Assembly (NCBI GenBank): GCA_035301245.1
Contig: DATGUS010000085.1
Location: forward strand, 1-12,802
Length of the DNA stretch: 12,802 nucleotides
Direction: 5' to 3'
Source of the DNA: Alloiococcus sp035301245
GTDB lineage: Bacteria; Bacillota; Bacilli; Lactobacillales; Carnobacteriaceae_A
Position numbers and translations under genes: made by a program. This document shows positions 7,327 through 12,802 of the stretch, piece after piece; positions within the stretch are counted from its first letter, which is position 1; every line of letters starts with the position of its first letter. The notes beneath the pieces are model-generated. The model was not told the origin of the DNA. It was given only the letters and a program-made list of their open reading frames with translations, and made no database searches.

Positions 7327-7927
7327 CAAAACTTTATTAATTGCAACAAAAAATACTGGAAAAGCTGAAGAATTTAAAGCTTTATTTAAATCAAGAGGGT
7401 ATGAAATTAAAACGCTTCTTGATTTTCCAGAATTAGAAGATGTCGAAGAGACGGGGACCACTTTCGAAGAGAATGCACTTCTGAAAGCTGAAACCATCTC
7501 TAGAGTATTAAATCAATTAGTTATTGCTGATGATTCAGGCTTAAGAGTAAATGCCCTGGGTGGTATGCCTGGTGTGTACTCAGCTCGTTATGCAGGTGAA
7601 CAGAAAAATGATGCAAGCAATAATGCAAAGTTATTGGCTGATCTTGGAGAAGAAGATAGTTCAGATCGCTCTGCATCATTCCACTGTGCACTGGCAGTGG
7701 CTCATCCAGAAAAAGAATCGCTTGTTGTACATGGACAAGTGGATGGTTTAATAGCTGAGTTTCCAACTGGTGAGCATGGCTTTGGTTATGATCCATTATT
7801 TTATATTGAAGATTTAGGTAAGACGATGGCAGAACTTTCTCAAGAACAAAAAAATAATATTAGTCATAGAGCGAACGCTTTAGCTAAGTTAGACAAAGTT
7901 TTTGATGATTGGATAGGAGAAGTTTAA
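7319..7927 (+). CDS. rdgB: Non-canonical purine NTP pyrophosphatase (RdgB/HAM1, XTP/dITP diphosphatase)
   Basis: A 202-residue house-cleaning enzyme that hydrolyses XTP, dITP and ITP to monophosphates plus pyrophosphate, keeping deaminated purines out of DNA and RNA (B. subtilis YsnA). Visible motifs are the triphosphate-binding TKNTGK at 10-15, the FEENALLKA helix from 49, ADDSGL at 70-75 with the catalytic aspartate about 71, the PGVYSARYAG substrate loop from 84, GFGYDPLF at 154-161, and the SHR motif at 182-184. The length is standard. The ATG overlaps the end of murI by 8 nt. AAAGGAG at 7299-7305 is 13 nt away, rather far, so ribosomes finishing murI may help initiation. The phosphodiesterase gene starts 1 nt after its stop. 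Confidence 0.95.
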   Translation: MTNKTLLIATKNTGKAEEFKALFKSRGYEIKTLLDFPELEDVEETGTTFEENALLKAETISRVLNQLVIADDSGLRVNALGGMPGVYSARYAGEQKNDASNNAKLLADLGEEDSSDRSASFHCALAVAHPEKESLVVHGQVDGLIAEFPTGEHGFGYDPLFYIEDLGKTMAELSQEQKNNISHRANALAKLDKVFDDWIGEV

Positions 7928-7928
7928 C

Positions 7929-8438
7929 ATGAAACTATTAGTGATTAGTGACAATCATGGTGACGAAGATATTTTAGAAGAAGTTTTATCAATCTATGAA
8001 GACGATATTGATCGATTTATTCATTGTGGAGATTCAGAAATGAGTGACGTTCATCCTTTATGGCAACAATATTCAGTTGTTAAAGGTAATATGGATCGTT
8101 CAAATCAATTTCATGATTTTAAAATTGAAAAAGTCAAAGGAAAACCATTCTTTATAACACATGGTCATTTATATAATGTGAAATTTTCTCGTAATAAAAT
8201 TGTAGAAGAAGCTAAAAATGCTGATTCATCATTTGCTTTTTATGGACATAGTCATATTCCAAAGGTTGAAAAAATTGATGATATCTATGCGATTAACCCT
8301 GGAAGTATTTCGCAACCGAGAGGATCATTCCCTTATGGTACATATTGTATCGTAGAAGTGAGCGATCAAGATCAAAAGGTCACTTATTATTCAAGAAAAC
8401 ACTCAGTAGTTAAAGAACTACCTTTAGAATTAAATTAA
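7929..8438 (+). CDS. YfcE/MJ0936-family metallophosphodiesterase (YsnB-like)
   Basis: A 169-residue calcineurin-like phosphoesterase of the small YfcE/MJ0936 group, equivalent by position after the RdgB homologue to B. subtilis YsnB. Members hydrolyse phosphodiesters in vitro with two metal ions, but the cellular substrate is not known. All metal-site motifs are present: D8-x-H10 (SDNHG), GD at 34-35 (HCGDS), GN at 53-54 (KGNMD), H78 (THGH), and GHSH at 106-109. There is no signal peptide, so it is cytoplasmic. AGGAG at 7915-7919 lies inside the end of rdgB, 9 nt before the ATG, and the two genes are separated by a single base. The pairing with rdgB fits nucleotide clean-up, but that is an inference from context. 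Confidence 0.88.
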   Translation: MKLLVISDNHGDEDILEEVLSIYEDDIDRFIHCGDSEMSDVHPLWQQYSVVKGNMDRSNQFHDFKIEKVKGKPFFITHGHLYNVKFSRNKIVEEAKNADSSFAFYGHSHIPKVEKIDDIYAINPGSISQPRGSFPYGTYCIVEVSDQDQKVTYYSRKHSVVKELPLELN

Positions 8439-8458
8439 ATTGTCAGAAGGAGTCTGTA

Positions 8459-8926
8459 ATGATAAGCAGCAAACTATTAAAATACTTTGTGAATGACCGT
8501 ATTCAACTGGTTAAAGATGCTGATCGAGTAGCAGTCATGTATTCTTGGCATAAGCTTGATCATGCGATGTTAATTTTATCTTCAGATATGTATAATGTTG
8601 TACCTGTTTTAAACCGTGATTCTCAAGTTGTTGGGTTAATATCGATGGCACGCATTGCCAGAGCTGCGATTCAGATTGAAGGCATGTCATTTGATAATCT
8701 TAATGAAATGACAGTTGGCGATGTGATGGATCAAGATGTGTTTAAAATCAAAGAGGACTTTGAATTTGAGGATGTTCTAAAAATGCTCGTTGATACATCG
8801 TTTATCTGTGTTGTTGATGATCAAGATGTGTTTAAAGGAATTATTACACGAAGTGATGTCCTACGCGGAACGAATCATTTAGTTCATAATTTAGAATCTG
8901 CATATGATTTAGTAGAAAAAGAATAA
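8459..8926 (+). CDS. cbpB: CBS-domain protein, c-di-AMP-binding CbpB/DarB type
   Basis: A 155-residue tandem-CBS protein resembling B. subtilis DarB (YkuL) and Listeria CbpB, which bind cyclic di-AMP. In those species the free protein stimulates the (p)ppGpp synthetase Rel, and c-di-AMP prevents this. CBS1 spans about 20-75 (LDHAMLILSSDMYNVVPVLNRD, QVVGLISM) and CBS2 about 86-145 (TVGDVM, FICVVDD, FKGIITRSDVL). The EGMSFDNLNEMTV linker closely matches the family. AGAAGGAG (8445-8452) is 6 nt before the ATG. It lies 20 nt after the phosphodiesterase gene and ends the murI unit. Oddity: an identical 18-nt stretch encoding DQDVFK occurs twice (8729-8746 and 8819-8836), exactly 30 codons apart. 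The ligand assignment rests on family resemblance. Confidence 0.82.
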   Translation: MISSKLLKYFVNDRIQLVKDADRVAVMYSWHKLDHAMLILSSDMYNVVPVLNRDSQVVGLISMARIARAAIQIEGMSFDNLNEMTVGDVMDQDVFKIKEDFEFEDVLKMLVDTSFICVVDDQDVFKGIITRSDVLRGTNHLVHNLESAYDLVEKE

Positions 8927-8983
8927 GGTCTTTAACGAGTGAATGTTACCGCAGTTACAAGTCAAAATAATTAAGTTGAAAAT

Positions 8984-9033
8984 AAACTCCTTCTTTAGTC
9001 ACTATGTACGTAGTGATTTTAGAAGGAGTTTTG
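8984..9033. terminator. Shared hairpin terminator between cbpB and mscS
   Basis: A long hairpin: an 11-bp outer stem (AAACTCCTTCT at 8984-8994 with AGAAGGAGTTT at 9021-9031), a small internal loop, then an inner stem TCACTA/TAGTGA around a 6-nt loop. On the plus strand it ends in TTTT (9029-9032). On the minus strand the stem is followed by TTTATTTTC. It lies between two convergent genes and probably serves both. Confidence 0.85.
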
Positions 9034-9044
9034 CACTTATATAA

Positions 9045-9938
9045 TTAATTTTGTTTTTGAATATCTAAAGTGTTTGATGGCAAAGCAATGCCTGCTTCGT
9101 TCAAGGCAGTGAGGTATGCTTCATAAAAATCGATTTGAGTATCATATTCTTCGCCGGGTCTTGTAAATAGAGGTACTTTTAAAGTCACTTGACCATTTTC
9201 ATTTGGTTCAATAATAATATTTGGTTCACCTTCGATATTTGGATAATCAACCATTTTGTCTTTCGTCACATTTTTTATGACTTCTTTAACTTTTTTAAAA
9301 TCGGTATTCGCATAAAGTCTCAGGATCACAAGTGCACGCATGCTACCTCGTGATCGGTTACTGATGATGTCAATTTTACGGTTTGGAATGTAATGATAAG
9401 CTCCGTCGAATGTTTTAACAATCGTTGTTTTAAGGTTAGTATCTATGACGTCCCCCCAAATATCATTAATCACTACTGTATCTCCAATATCAACTTGTTT
9501 TTCTGCAAGTATAACAAAGCCATTAACAATATCAGATACAAAATCCTGGGCGCCTAGTGATAGTGCTAAACCAATTACTCCAGCACCAGCAAGTAGTGAT
9601 CCTACTGGAATACCTAATAATTCTAAAATCGTAAAGATAAGTAGAAAATATAATATACCATTAAACACATGTAACGTCAGTCGCTTTAATGTTTTCGTTC
9701 GACTTGTCGATGTTGTTTTAACAAAACGGGCCCTCATAAAGCCACGATTAATTAACGTTGTTCCAATCCATTTGACAATGAAGAAAATAATCAGTGCAAT
9801 GGCTAATTGAATGGCAATGATGATGGCTGTTATGGCAATTTCTTGCCAATTTAAGCTCTCGATATACTCAAGAATAAAGTTTGTGCGGTTAGTCGTTTCC
9901 TCAAGTAAATCAGTCTCAGTAGCTAATGTATATATCAT
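9045..9938 (-). CDS. MscS-family mechanosensitive ion channel (YkuT-like)
   Basis: A 297-residue small-conductance mechanosensitive channel, a heptameric inner-membrane pore that opens on hypo-osmotic shock to release solutes. Hydrophobic helices lie at about 34-57, 87-108 and 112-143. The third is the glycine/alanine-rich pore helix (SLLAGAGVIGLALSLGAQDFVSD), followed by the beta domain (VDIGDTVVI, WGDV) and the IPN motif at 184-186, then the alpha/beta cytoplasmic cage. The three-helix layout matches MscS and B. subtilis YkuT. An in-frame ATG exists at 9983, but the ATG at 9938 is chosen because AAGGAG (9953-9948) lies 9 nt upstream of it, within the would-be extension. In B. subtilis ykuL (darB) and ykuT are also near each other, so the cbpB-mscS neighbourhood may be conserved. 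Confidence 0.92.
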   Translation of the reverse strand: MIYTLATETDLLEETTNRTNFILEYIESLNWQEIAITAIIIAIQLAIALIIFFIVKWIGTTLINRGFMRARFVKTTSTSRTKTLKRLTLHVFNGILYFLLIFTILELLGIPVGSLLAGAGVIGLALSLGAQDFVSDIVNGFVILAEKQVDIGDTVVINDIWGDVIDTNLKTTIVKTFDGAYHYIPNRKIDIISNRSRGSMRALVILRLYANTDFKKVKEVIKNVTKDKMVDYPNIEGEPNIIIEPNENGQVTLKVPLFTRPGEEYDTQIDFYEAYLTALNEAGIALPSNTLDIQKQN

Positions 9939-9962
9939 AAATTCATTCTCCTTCCAATCTCC

Positions 9963-9968
9963 ATTATA
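9963..9968 (-). promoter_or_regulatory. -10 box for mscS
   Basis: A perfect TATAAT on the minus strand, 10 nt upstream of the Shine-Dalgarno. An overlapping TATACT (9973-9968) is an alternative. No convincing -35 is seen upstream (best AGTTAT or TTATTT), so the promoter may need an activator or be weak. Confidence 0.45.
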
Positions 9969-9997
9969 GTATAAATGTATCAAAAATAACTAAATAA

Positions 9998-10015
9998 TTT
10001 ATGAAACTTCATAAA
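9998..10015. promoter_or_regulatory. 18-bp palindrome in the mscS / DUF948 divergent region
   Basis: TTTATGAA-AC-TTCATAAA, perfect 8-bp arms around 2 bp, in the middle of the 148-bp region between divergent genes and upstream of both promoters. It has the form of a dimeric regulator site. It does not match PerR/Fur (7-1-7), Rex (TGTGAA-N4-TTCACA) or cre consensus, and there is no T tract, so it is not a terminator. Confidence 0.45.
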
Positions 10016-10034
10016 CGGTTATATTTGTAAAAAA

Positions 10035-10064
10035 TTAACTAAGATGGTATTCTGTTAGTATAAT
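10035..10064 (+). promoter_or_regulatory. Promoter for the DUF948-ytxH unit
   Basis: TTAACT (10035-10040, 4/6), an 18-nt spacer and a perfect TATAAT (10059-10064). The predicted start is near 10071, giving a very short leader. It looks like a housekeeping sigma promoter; no SigB-type GTTTAA/GGGTAT pair is seen, although the B. subtilis ytxGH homologues are general stress genes. Confidence 0.65.
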
Positions 10065-10086
10065 ACAAAAGAAAGAAGGACTTAAT

Positions 10087-10473
10087 ATGAATCTAACTGG
10101 AACTGAATGGGCAGCTTTAATTGCAGCTATTGCTTTTGCAGTAGGTACTCTAGCATTTTGTTTCTTAATATTTAAAGTTGCAGGCATTGTGTCTGAATTA
10201 AACAAAACAGTAGATGAGGTTAATGAGTCACTAAGTACAATCACTAAAGATGCAGATCATTTATTAATTGAAGTGGAAGGTTTATTAAATAAAACAAATA
10301 CGACTTTAGATGATGTGAATGGTAAATTAGGATTGACTACACCGCTATTCAAAGCTGTTGGTGACTTAGGTGAATCAGTATCAAGCCTGAATGATTCAAC
10401 TGTCCGCTTAACACGTAATATCTCTGGTAAAACAGTGAAAGATCCTTACCGTGTTGATCGTACGAAGGTTTAA
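10087..10473 (+). CDS. DUF948 (YtxG-like) membrane-anchored protein
   Basis: A 128-residue protein of the DUF948 family, like B. subtilis YtxG, whose molecular role is unknown. One membrane helix (about 8-34, rich in Ala, Ile and Phe) is followed by a long helical, heptad-like region (IVSELNKTVDEVNESLSTITKDADHLLIEVEGLL and onward to about 110) and a short basic tail, which suggests an anchored coiled coil. AGAAGGA (10074-10080) is 6 nt before the ATG. It is followed 55 nt later by ytxH with no terminator between, the same pairing as ytxG-ytxH in Bacillus, where the operon is induced by general stress. A role in envelope stress is inferred from that pairing only. Confidence 0.85.
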   Translation: MNLTGTEWAALIAAIAFAVGTLAFCFLIFKVAGIVSELNKTVDEVNESLSTITKDADHLLIEVEGLLNKTNTTLDDVNGKLGLTTPLFKAVGDLGESVSSLNDSTVRLTRNISGKTVKDPYRVDRTKV

Positions 10474-10528
10474 CTAACTTCTATTAAACTAAAGTTACAA
10501 GCACTCGGTTTTGAAAGGAAGATTTTTT

Positions 10529-10981
10529 ATGATGAGCAATAAATATAGAGCAGAAGGATTTTTATTAGGTACAGTTGTAGGTGGCTTAGTAGCTGGAGCA
10601 ACAGCCTTATTATTAGCACCTAAATCTGGTAAAGAACTGCGTAAAGATATTTCTGATCAAGCGCAAGACTGGAAAGAACAAGCTTCTGATTATGCATTTG
10701 AAGCAAAAGCAAAAGGTCAAGCTTACTATGAAGATGCAAAAGATAAAGGTGAAGAATTATCTAAAACTGCGAAACAAGCAGCGAATCAATACCGTGACAG
10801 TACAGAGATTGCTTTGCAATCTGCCAAAGAAAAATTAGAAAAAGAAAAAAATACTGATGGCGATATTGATGTTGCTAAATTAACGGATGAACTTCAAGAT
10901 ATTGCAGATACAACATTAGAACGTGACAAAGAAATTACAGAAGATATTATTAAACAAGCTAAAAAAGATGTTAACAAATAA
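10529..10981 (+). CDS. ytxH: YtxH domain-containing protein
   Basis: A 150-residue YtxH-family protein (general stress protein in Bacillus; molecular function unknown). The N-terminal membrane segment and its boundary are diagnostic: GFLLGTVVGGLVAGATALLLAPKSGKELR, about residues 10-38. The rest is a highly charged, Ala/Lys/Glu-rich helix (about 40-150) resembling amphipathic LEA-like repeats (DQAQDWKEQASDYAFEAKAKGQ). The frame extends upstream to a TTG at 10511, but that codon overlaps the Shine-Dalgarno AAAGGA (10514-10519). The ATG at 10529 is at the right distance, and the adjacent ATG at 10532 is equally possible. It is the second gene of the DUF948 unit and ends at a strong hairpin. Confidence 0.88.
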   Translation: MMSNKYRAEGFLLGTVVGGLVAGATALLLAPKSGKELRKDISDQAQDWKEQASDYAFEAKAKGQAYYEDAKDKGEELSKTAKQAANQYRDSTEIALQSAKEKLEKEKNTDGDIDVAKLTDELQDIADTTLERDKEITEDIIKQAKKDVNK

Positions 10982-10994
10982 AGCATCATGAGTT

Positions 10995-11035
10995 AAAGGT
11001 TGAAACTGAAGAAAAATTCAGTTTCAACCTTTTTT
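10995..11035. terminator. Strong terminator between ytxH and pepQ
   Basis: A perfect 16-bp stem (10995-11010 with 11018-11033; arm AAAGGTTGAAACTGAA), a 7-nt loop and T6 on the plus strand (11030-11035). It lies between convergent genes, 10 nt from the pepQ stop, and could also end pepQ transcripts, although the minus-strand T run is short (CCTTTAACT). Confidence 0.93.
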
Positions 11036-11044
11036 ATTACCTAT

Positions 11045-12148
11045 TTATTTTACATCAATATATAGAAGTGATTTATCAAATTGAGTAAAGCTTTCAGCGC
11101 CTTCATCGGTTAAGTAAACACAGTCTTCAATTCGAATACCAATTTCTCCAGGAATATAAATGCCGGGCTCAATAGAAAAACACATGCCTGCTTCTAAACG
11201 ATCTTGGTTTGAAGAGTCAATACTTGGAAATTCATGAGCAGTTTGGCCAATCCCATGACCTAAACGGTGAATAAAATACTGACCATAACCAGCATCTTCA
11301 ATAATTTGTCTAGATAGTTGATCTAAATTTGATGCCAATATTCCCGGTTTAACCTGTTTCTGTGGTGTTACCTGAGCATCTAAGACAACCTGATAGATTT
11401 CTTTTTGTCGATCAGAAATTTCAGTTTCAGAACCAAAGAAGACGGTTCTGGTCATATCACTAGCATAACCGTTGTAGATCACACCTAAGTCGAATAAGAC
11501 AAATTCATTTTCTTTTAGCTTTCTGTCACTGACTTCACCGTGTGGGCTACCTGCGTGATCACCAAACAGGACCATTGTTGGAAAACTCATTTCTGATACA
11601 CCGAGCTTTTTCATTTCATATTCGATTTTAGCAACAACTTCCGTTTCAGTAATTCCAACTTTTAGGGTATTGATACCAATTTGCACTGCTTGATCAGCAA
11701 GCTTACCCGCTGCCATTAATGCTTCTTTTTCTTCTTTTGACTTGATAACTTTTATTTGATTCTTCATAGATCCAATATCTTGGTAATGCGCTTTTGGCAA
11801 TAATGACTGAATGCTAAAATACTTATCTACAGTTAGCGATTCATAATCGATACCTACTGTGTGTATGGGGTGGAAGTGGGAGAGAACATCTTCATTAATC
11901 ACCTTCCAAGGATTCATACCATCATCATAATCATAGACAGGTATACTAACGATTGATTTTGCGTCATCTGATTCCAGTGAGGGCGTAAATAAAATAGCTT
12001 GTGAGTCTGATACAAATAAACTTAAAATACGCTCGTTTGGTTCGCTAGCATAACCAATGAGGTAATTAATCAGTTGTGGACTTGTAATGATAGATAAATC
12101 AATATTTTGTTTCTTTAACCCGTGTTGAAATTTCTTAAGTGGCGTCAT
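11045..12148 (-). CDS. pepQ: Xaa-Pro dipeptidase / prolidase (peptidase M24B)
   Basis: A 367-residue cytoplasmic metallopeptidase that splits X-Pro dipeptides, the last step in using proline-rich (for example casein-derived) peptides. The N-terminal creatinase-like domain covers about 1-125, and the pita-bread M24 domain covers 135-360. The five metal ligands are all present: Asp220 (FDLG), Asp231 (SDMTR), His298 (LGHGIG), Glu327 (SIEPG) and Glu341 (RIED), plus His305 (AHEFPS) near the active site. The frame can be extended to a TTG at 12166, but the Shine-Dalgarno AAAGGA (12163-12158) lies inside that extension, 9 nt before the ATG at 12148, so 12148 is the start. It is divergent from ccpA, as in many lactobacilli, where CcpA is known to affect pepQ. 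Confidence 0.95.
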   Translation of the reverse strand: MTPLKKFQHGLKKQNIDLSIITSPQLINYLIGYASEPNERILSLFVSDSQAILFTPSLESDDAKSIVSIPVYDYDDGMNPWKVINEDVLSHFHPIHTVGIDYESLTVDKYFSIQSLLPKAHYQDIGSMKNQIKVIKSKEEKEALMAAGKLADQAVQIGINTLKVGITETEVVAKIEYEMKKLGVSEMSFPTMVLFGDHAGSPHGEVSDRKLKENEFVLFDLGVIYNGYASDMTRTVFFGSETEISDRQKEIYQVVLDAQVTPQKQVKPGILASNLDQLSRQIIEDAGYGQYFIHRLGHGIGQTAHEFPSIDSSNQDRLEAGMCFSIEPGIYIPGEIGIRIEDCVYLTDEGAESFTQFDKSLLYIDVK

Positions 12149-12179
12149 TTTCAAAATTCCTTTCAAATATTATAATAAT

Positions 12180-12188
12180 AGTGTAGCA
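12180..12188 (-). promoter_or_regulatory. Extended -10 for pepQ
   Basis: TGC-TACACT on the minus strand, with a start point near 12173 and a leader of about 25 nt. The -35 (about 12208-12203, TTCCGT) is poor, so an upstream-bound activator may be needed. The cre at 12223-12237 would sit about 50-64 bp upstream of the start, a position that fits activation. Confidence 0.5.
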
Positions 12189-12222
12189 TGAAGTTTTAAA
12201 AAACGGAAAATTTAACATACTA

Positions 12223-12237
12223 ATGAAAGCGTTATCT
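12223..12237 (+). promoter_or_regulatory. cre site (CcpA operator)
   Basis: ATGAAAGCGTTATCT fits the catabolite-responsive element consensus WTGNAANCGNWWNCW at every position, including the central CG. It lies in the 211-bp spacer between pepQ and ccpA, between the two divergent promoters. CcpA with HPr-Ser46-P would be the expected ligand. Confidence 0.7.
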
Positions 12238-12249
12238 GAAAACTTTTCA
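12237..12249 (+). promoter_or_regulatory. Near-cre palindrome TGAAAA-C-TTTTCA
   Basis: A perfect inverted repeat of 6 bp around a single C, directly abutting the cre at 12223. It resembles the strong cre core TGAAAACGTTTTCA with one central base missing. Whether CcpA accepts this spacing is doubtful; it might extend binding next to the canonical site. Confidence 0.35.
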
Positions 12250-12266
12250 TAATTTTTATGTTATCA

Positions 12267-12295
12267 TTGATATATGTTTTGTTCTTTGATACATT
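12267..12295 (+). promoter_or_regulatory. Promoter for ccpA
   Basis: TTGATA (12267-12272, 5/6), a 17-nt spacer, and TACATT (12290-12295, 4/6) with the extended element TGA (12287-12289). The start point is predicted near 12302, giving a leader of about 58 nt. Confidence 0.6.
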
Positions 12296-12300
12296 AGGAT

Positions 12301-12314
12301 TGAAAACATTTTCA
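12301..12314 (+). promoter_or_regulatory. cre-like palindrome at the ccpA start point
   Basis: TGAAAACATTTTCA: 6-bp perfect arms around CA. It matches the cre consensus TGWNANCGNTNWCA at all fixed positions except one, where the central CG is CA. It covers the predicted transcription start of ccpA, where a bound CcpA would repress, so it is a candidate autoregulatory site. Confidence 0.5.
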
Positions 12315-12359
12315 CAAAAAGAAAAATATAAAAGTTGATAATAGAATGGGGTTATATGA

Positions 12360-12802
12360 ATGGAAAAACAAACCGTAACAATTTATGATGTTGCAAGAGA
12401 AGCAGGTGTATCCATGGCAACCGTGTCACGTGTTGTCAACGGAAATCCAAATGTAAAACCATCAACTCGAAAAAAAGTATTCGATGTGATTGATCGATTA
12501 GATTACCGTCCAAACGCCGTAGCTAGAGGGTTAGCGAGTAAAAAGACAACAACAGTGGGGGTTATCATCCCTGATGTAACTAATCTTTATTTCTCATCTT
12601 TAGCAAGAGGTATTGATGATATTGCGACAATGTATAAATATAACATCATCCTAGCTAACTCAGATGAGAATCCGAAAAAAGAGATTCAAGTGTTAAATAC
12701 TTTATTAGCACAACAAGTAGATGGTGTTATTTATATGGGCCATCACATCACTGATGAATTAAGAGATGAGTTTGAGCGTTCACGCACACCGATTGTGCTT
12801 GC
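12360..12802 (+). CDS. ccpA: Catabolite control protein A, N-terminal part (runs off the right edge)
   Basis: The first 147 residues of CcpA, the LacI-family master regulator of carbon catabolite control in low-GC Gram-positives; it binds cre sites when complexed with HPr-Ser46-P. The DNA-binding domain is textbook: helix-turn-helix TIYDVAREAGVSMATVSRVVNG (residues 7-28), then the hinge helix RPNAVARGLASKK (50-62), then the start of the periplasmic-binding-like core (TTTVGVIIPDVTNLYFSSLARGIDD, and ILANSDENPKKE). These residues match CcpA, not other LacI members. ATG 12360 is used; GGGG (12348-12351) lies 8 nt upstream, a weak ribosome site. The missing part is about 185 residues. It is divergent from pepQ. 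Confidence 0.96.
   Translation, partial: MEKQTVTIYDVAREAGVSMATVSRVVNGNPNVKPSTRKKVFDVIDRLDYRPNAVARGLASKKTTTVGVIIPDVTNLYFSSLARGIDDIATMYKYNIILANSDENPKKEIQVLNTLLAQQVDGVIYMGHHITDELRDEFERSRTPIVL

Noticed and set aside
7521..7796. Open frames on both strands inside rdgB
   Set aside because: The composition (His/Leu/Gln-rich or Trp/Met-rich) is unlike a real protein, while rdgB has all its motifs intact.
9445..9810. A 121-codon open frame on the plus strand opposite mscS
   Set aside because: It lies wholly inside the channel gene, no family is recognised, and it has no promoter or Shine-Dalgarno site.
9998..10015. The palindrome as a transcription terminator or a PerR/Rex box
   Set aside because: There is no T tract after either arm and it lies between divergent genes. 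Arm length and centre do not fit PerR (7-1-7) or Rex (N4 centre).
12169..12174. Perfect minus-strand TATAAT as the pepQ -10 box
   Set aside because: It would start transcription at about the Shine-Dalgarno site (12163-12158), leaving no room for ribosome binding; TGCTACACT upstream is preferred.
1..12802. A mobile element, defence island, CRISPR array or undescribed multi-gene system
   Set aside because: No integrase, transposase, direct-repeat array, att-like duplication or shift in base composition was seen by eye. All large genes belong to conserved core families except the one flavoprotein.

Overview
This is a low-GC Gram-positive chromosomal window. It suggests a lactic acid bacterium of the order Lactobacillales, most likely near Enterococcaceae or Carnobacteriaceae (Vagococcus-like); the genus is a guess. 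The evidence is AT-rich codon use, strong AGGAGG-type ribosome binding sites with frequent GTG/TTG starts, extended -10 promoters, and gene order (pheT-zapA-cvpA-mutS2-trxA, and pepQ divergent from ccpA). There is no sign of phage, insertion sequences, CRISPR, tRNA or rRNA. Most of the window is conserved core genome, not an accessory island.

Left part (1-4880): the 3' end of pheT, closed by a terminator, then zapA and cvpA behind an extended -10 promoter. After a hairpin come mutS2 (ribosome-collision/DNA-structure ATPase) and trxA, which ends at a strong terminator. B. subtilis has polX between the cvpA and mutS2 homologues; here it is absent.

Middle part (4968-8926): a monocistronic-looking FAD/NAD(P)-binding protein of unknown substrate, then a tight run murI-rdgB-yfcE-like phosphodiesterase-cbpB (8-nt overlap, 1-nt gap, 20-nt gap). 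This run joins D-glutamate supply for peptidoglycan, clean-up of non-canonical purine NTPs, a metallophosphodiesterase and a CBS-domain protein of the c-di-AMP-binding CbpB/DarB type.

Right part (8927-12802): an mscS-type mechanosensitive channel on the minus strand, converging on cbpB over a shared hairpin and divergent from a DUF948-ytxH envelope/stress pair. An 18-bp palindrome lies between the two divergent units. Then pepQ (minus strand), convergent with ytxH, and divergent from ccpA, which runs off the right edge. The 211-bp pepQ-ccpA spacer holds a consensus-matching cre site and two near-cre palindromes, one at the predicted ccpA start point, which suggests CcpA control of itself and/or pepQ.

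For four genes (murI, mscS, ytxH, pepQ) the longest open frame overshoots the real start; the starts given here follow the Shine-Dalgarno sites. No convincing undescribed multi-gene system was found. The best leads are the regulatory palindromes, the orphan flavoprotein and the CbpB operon.
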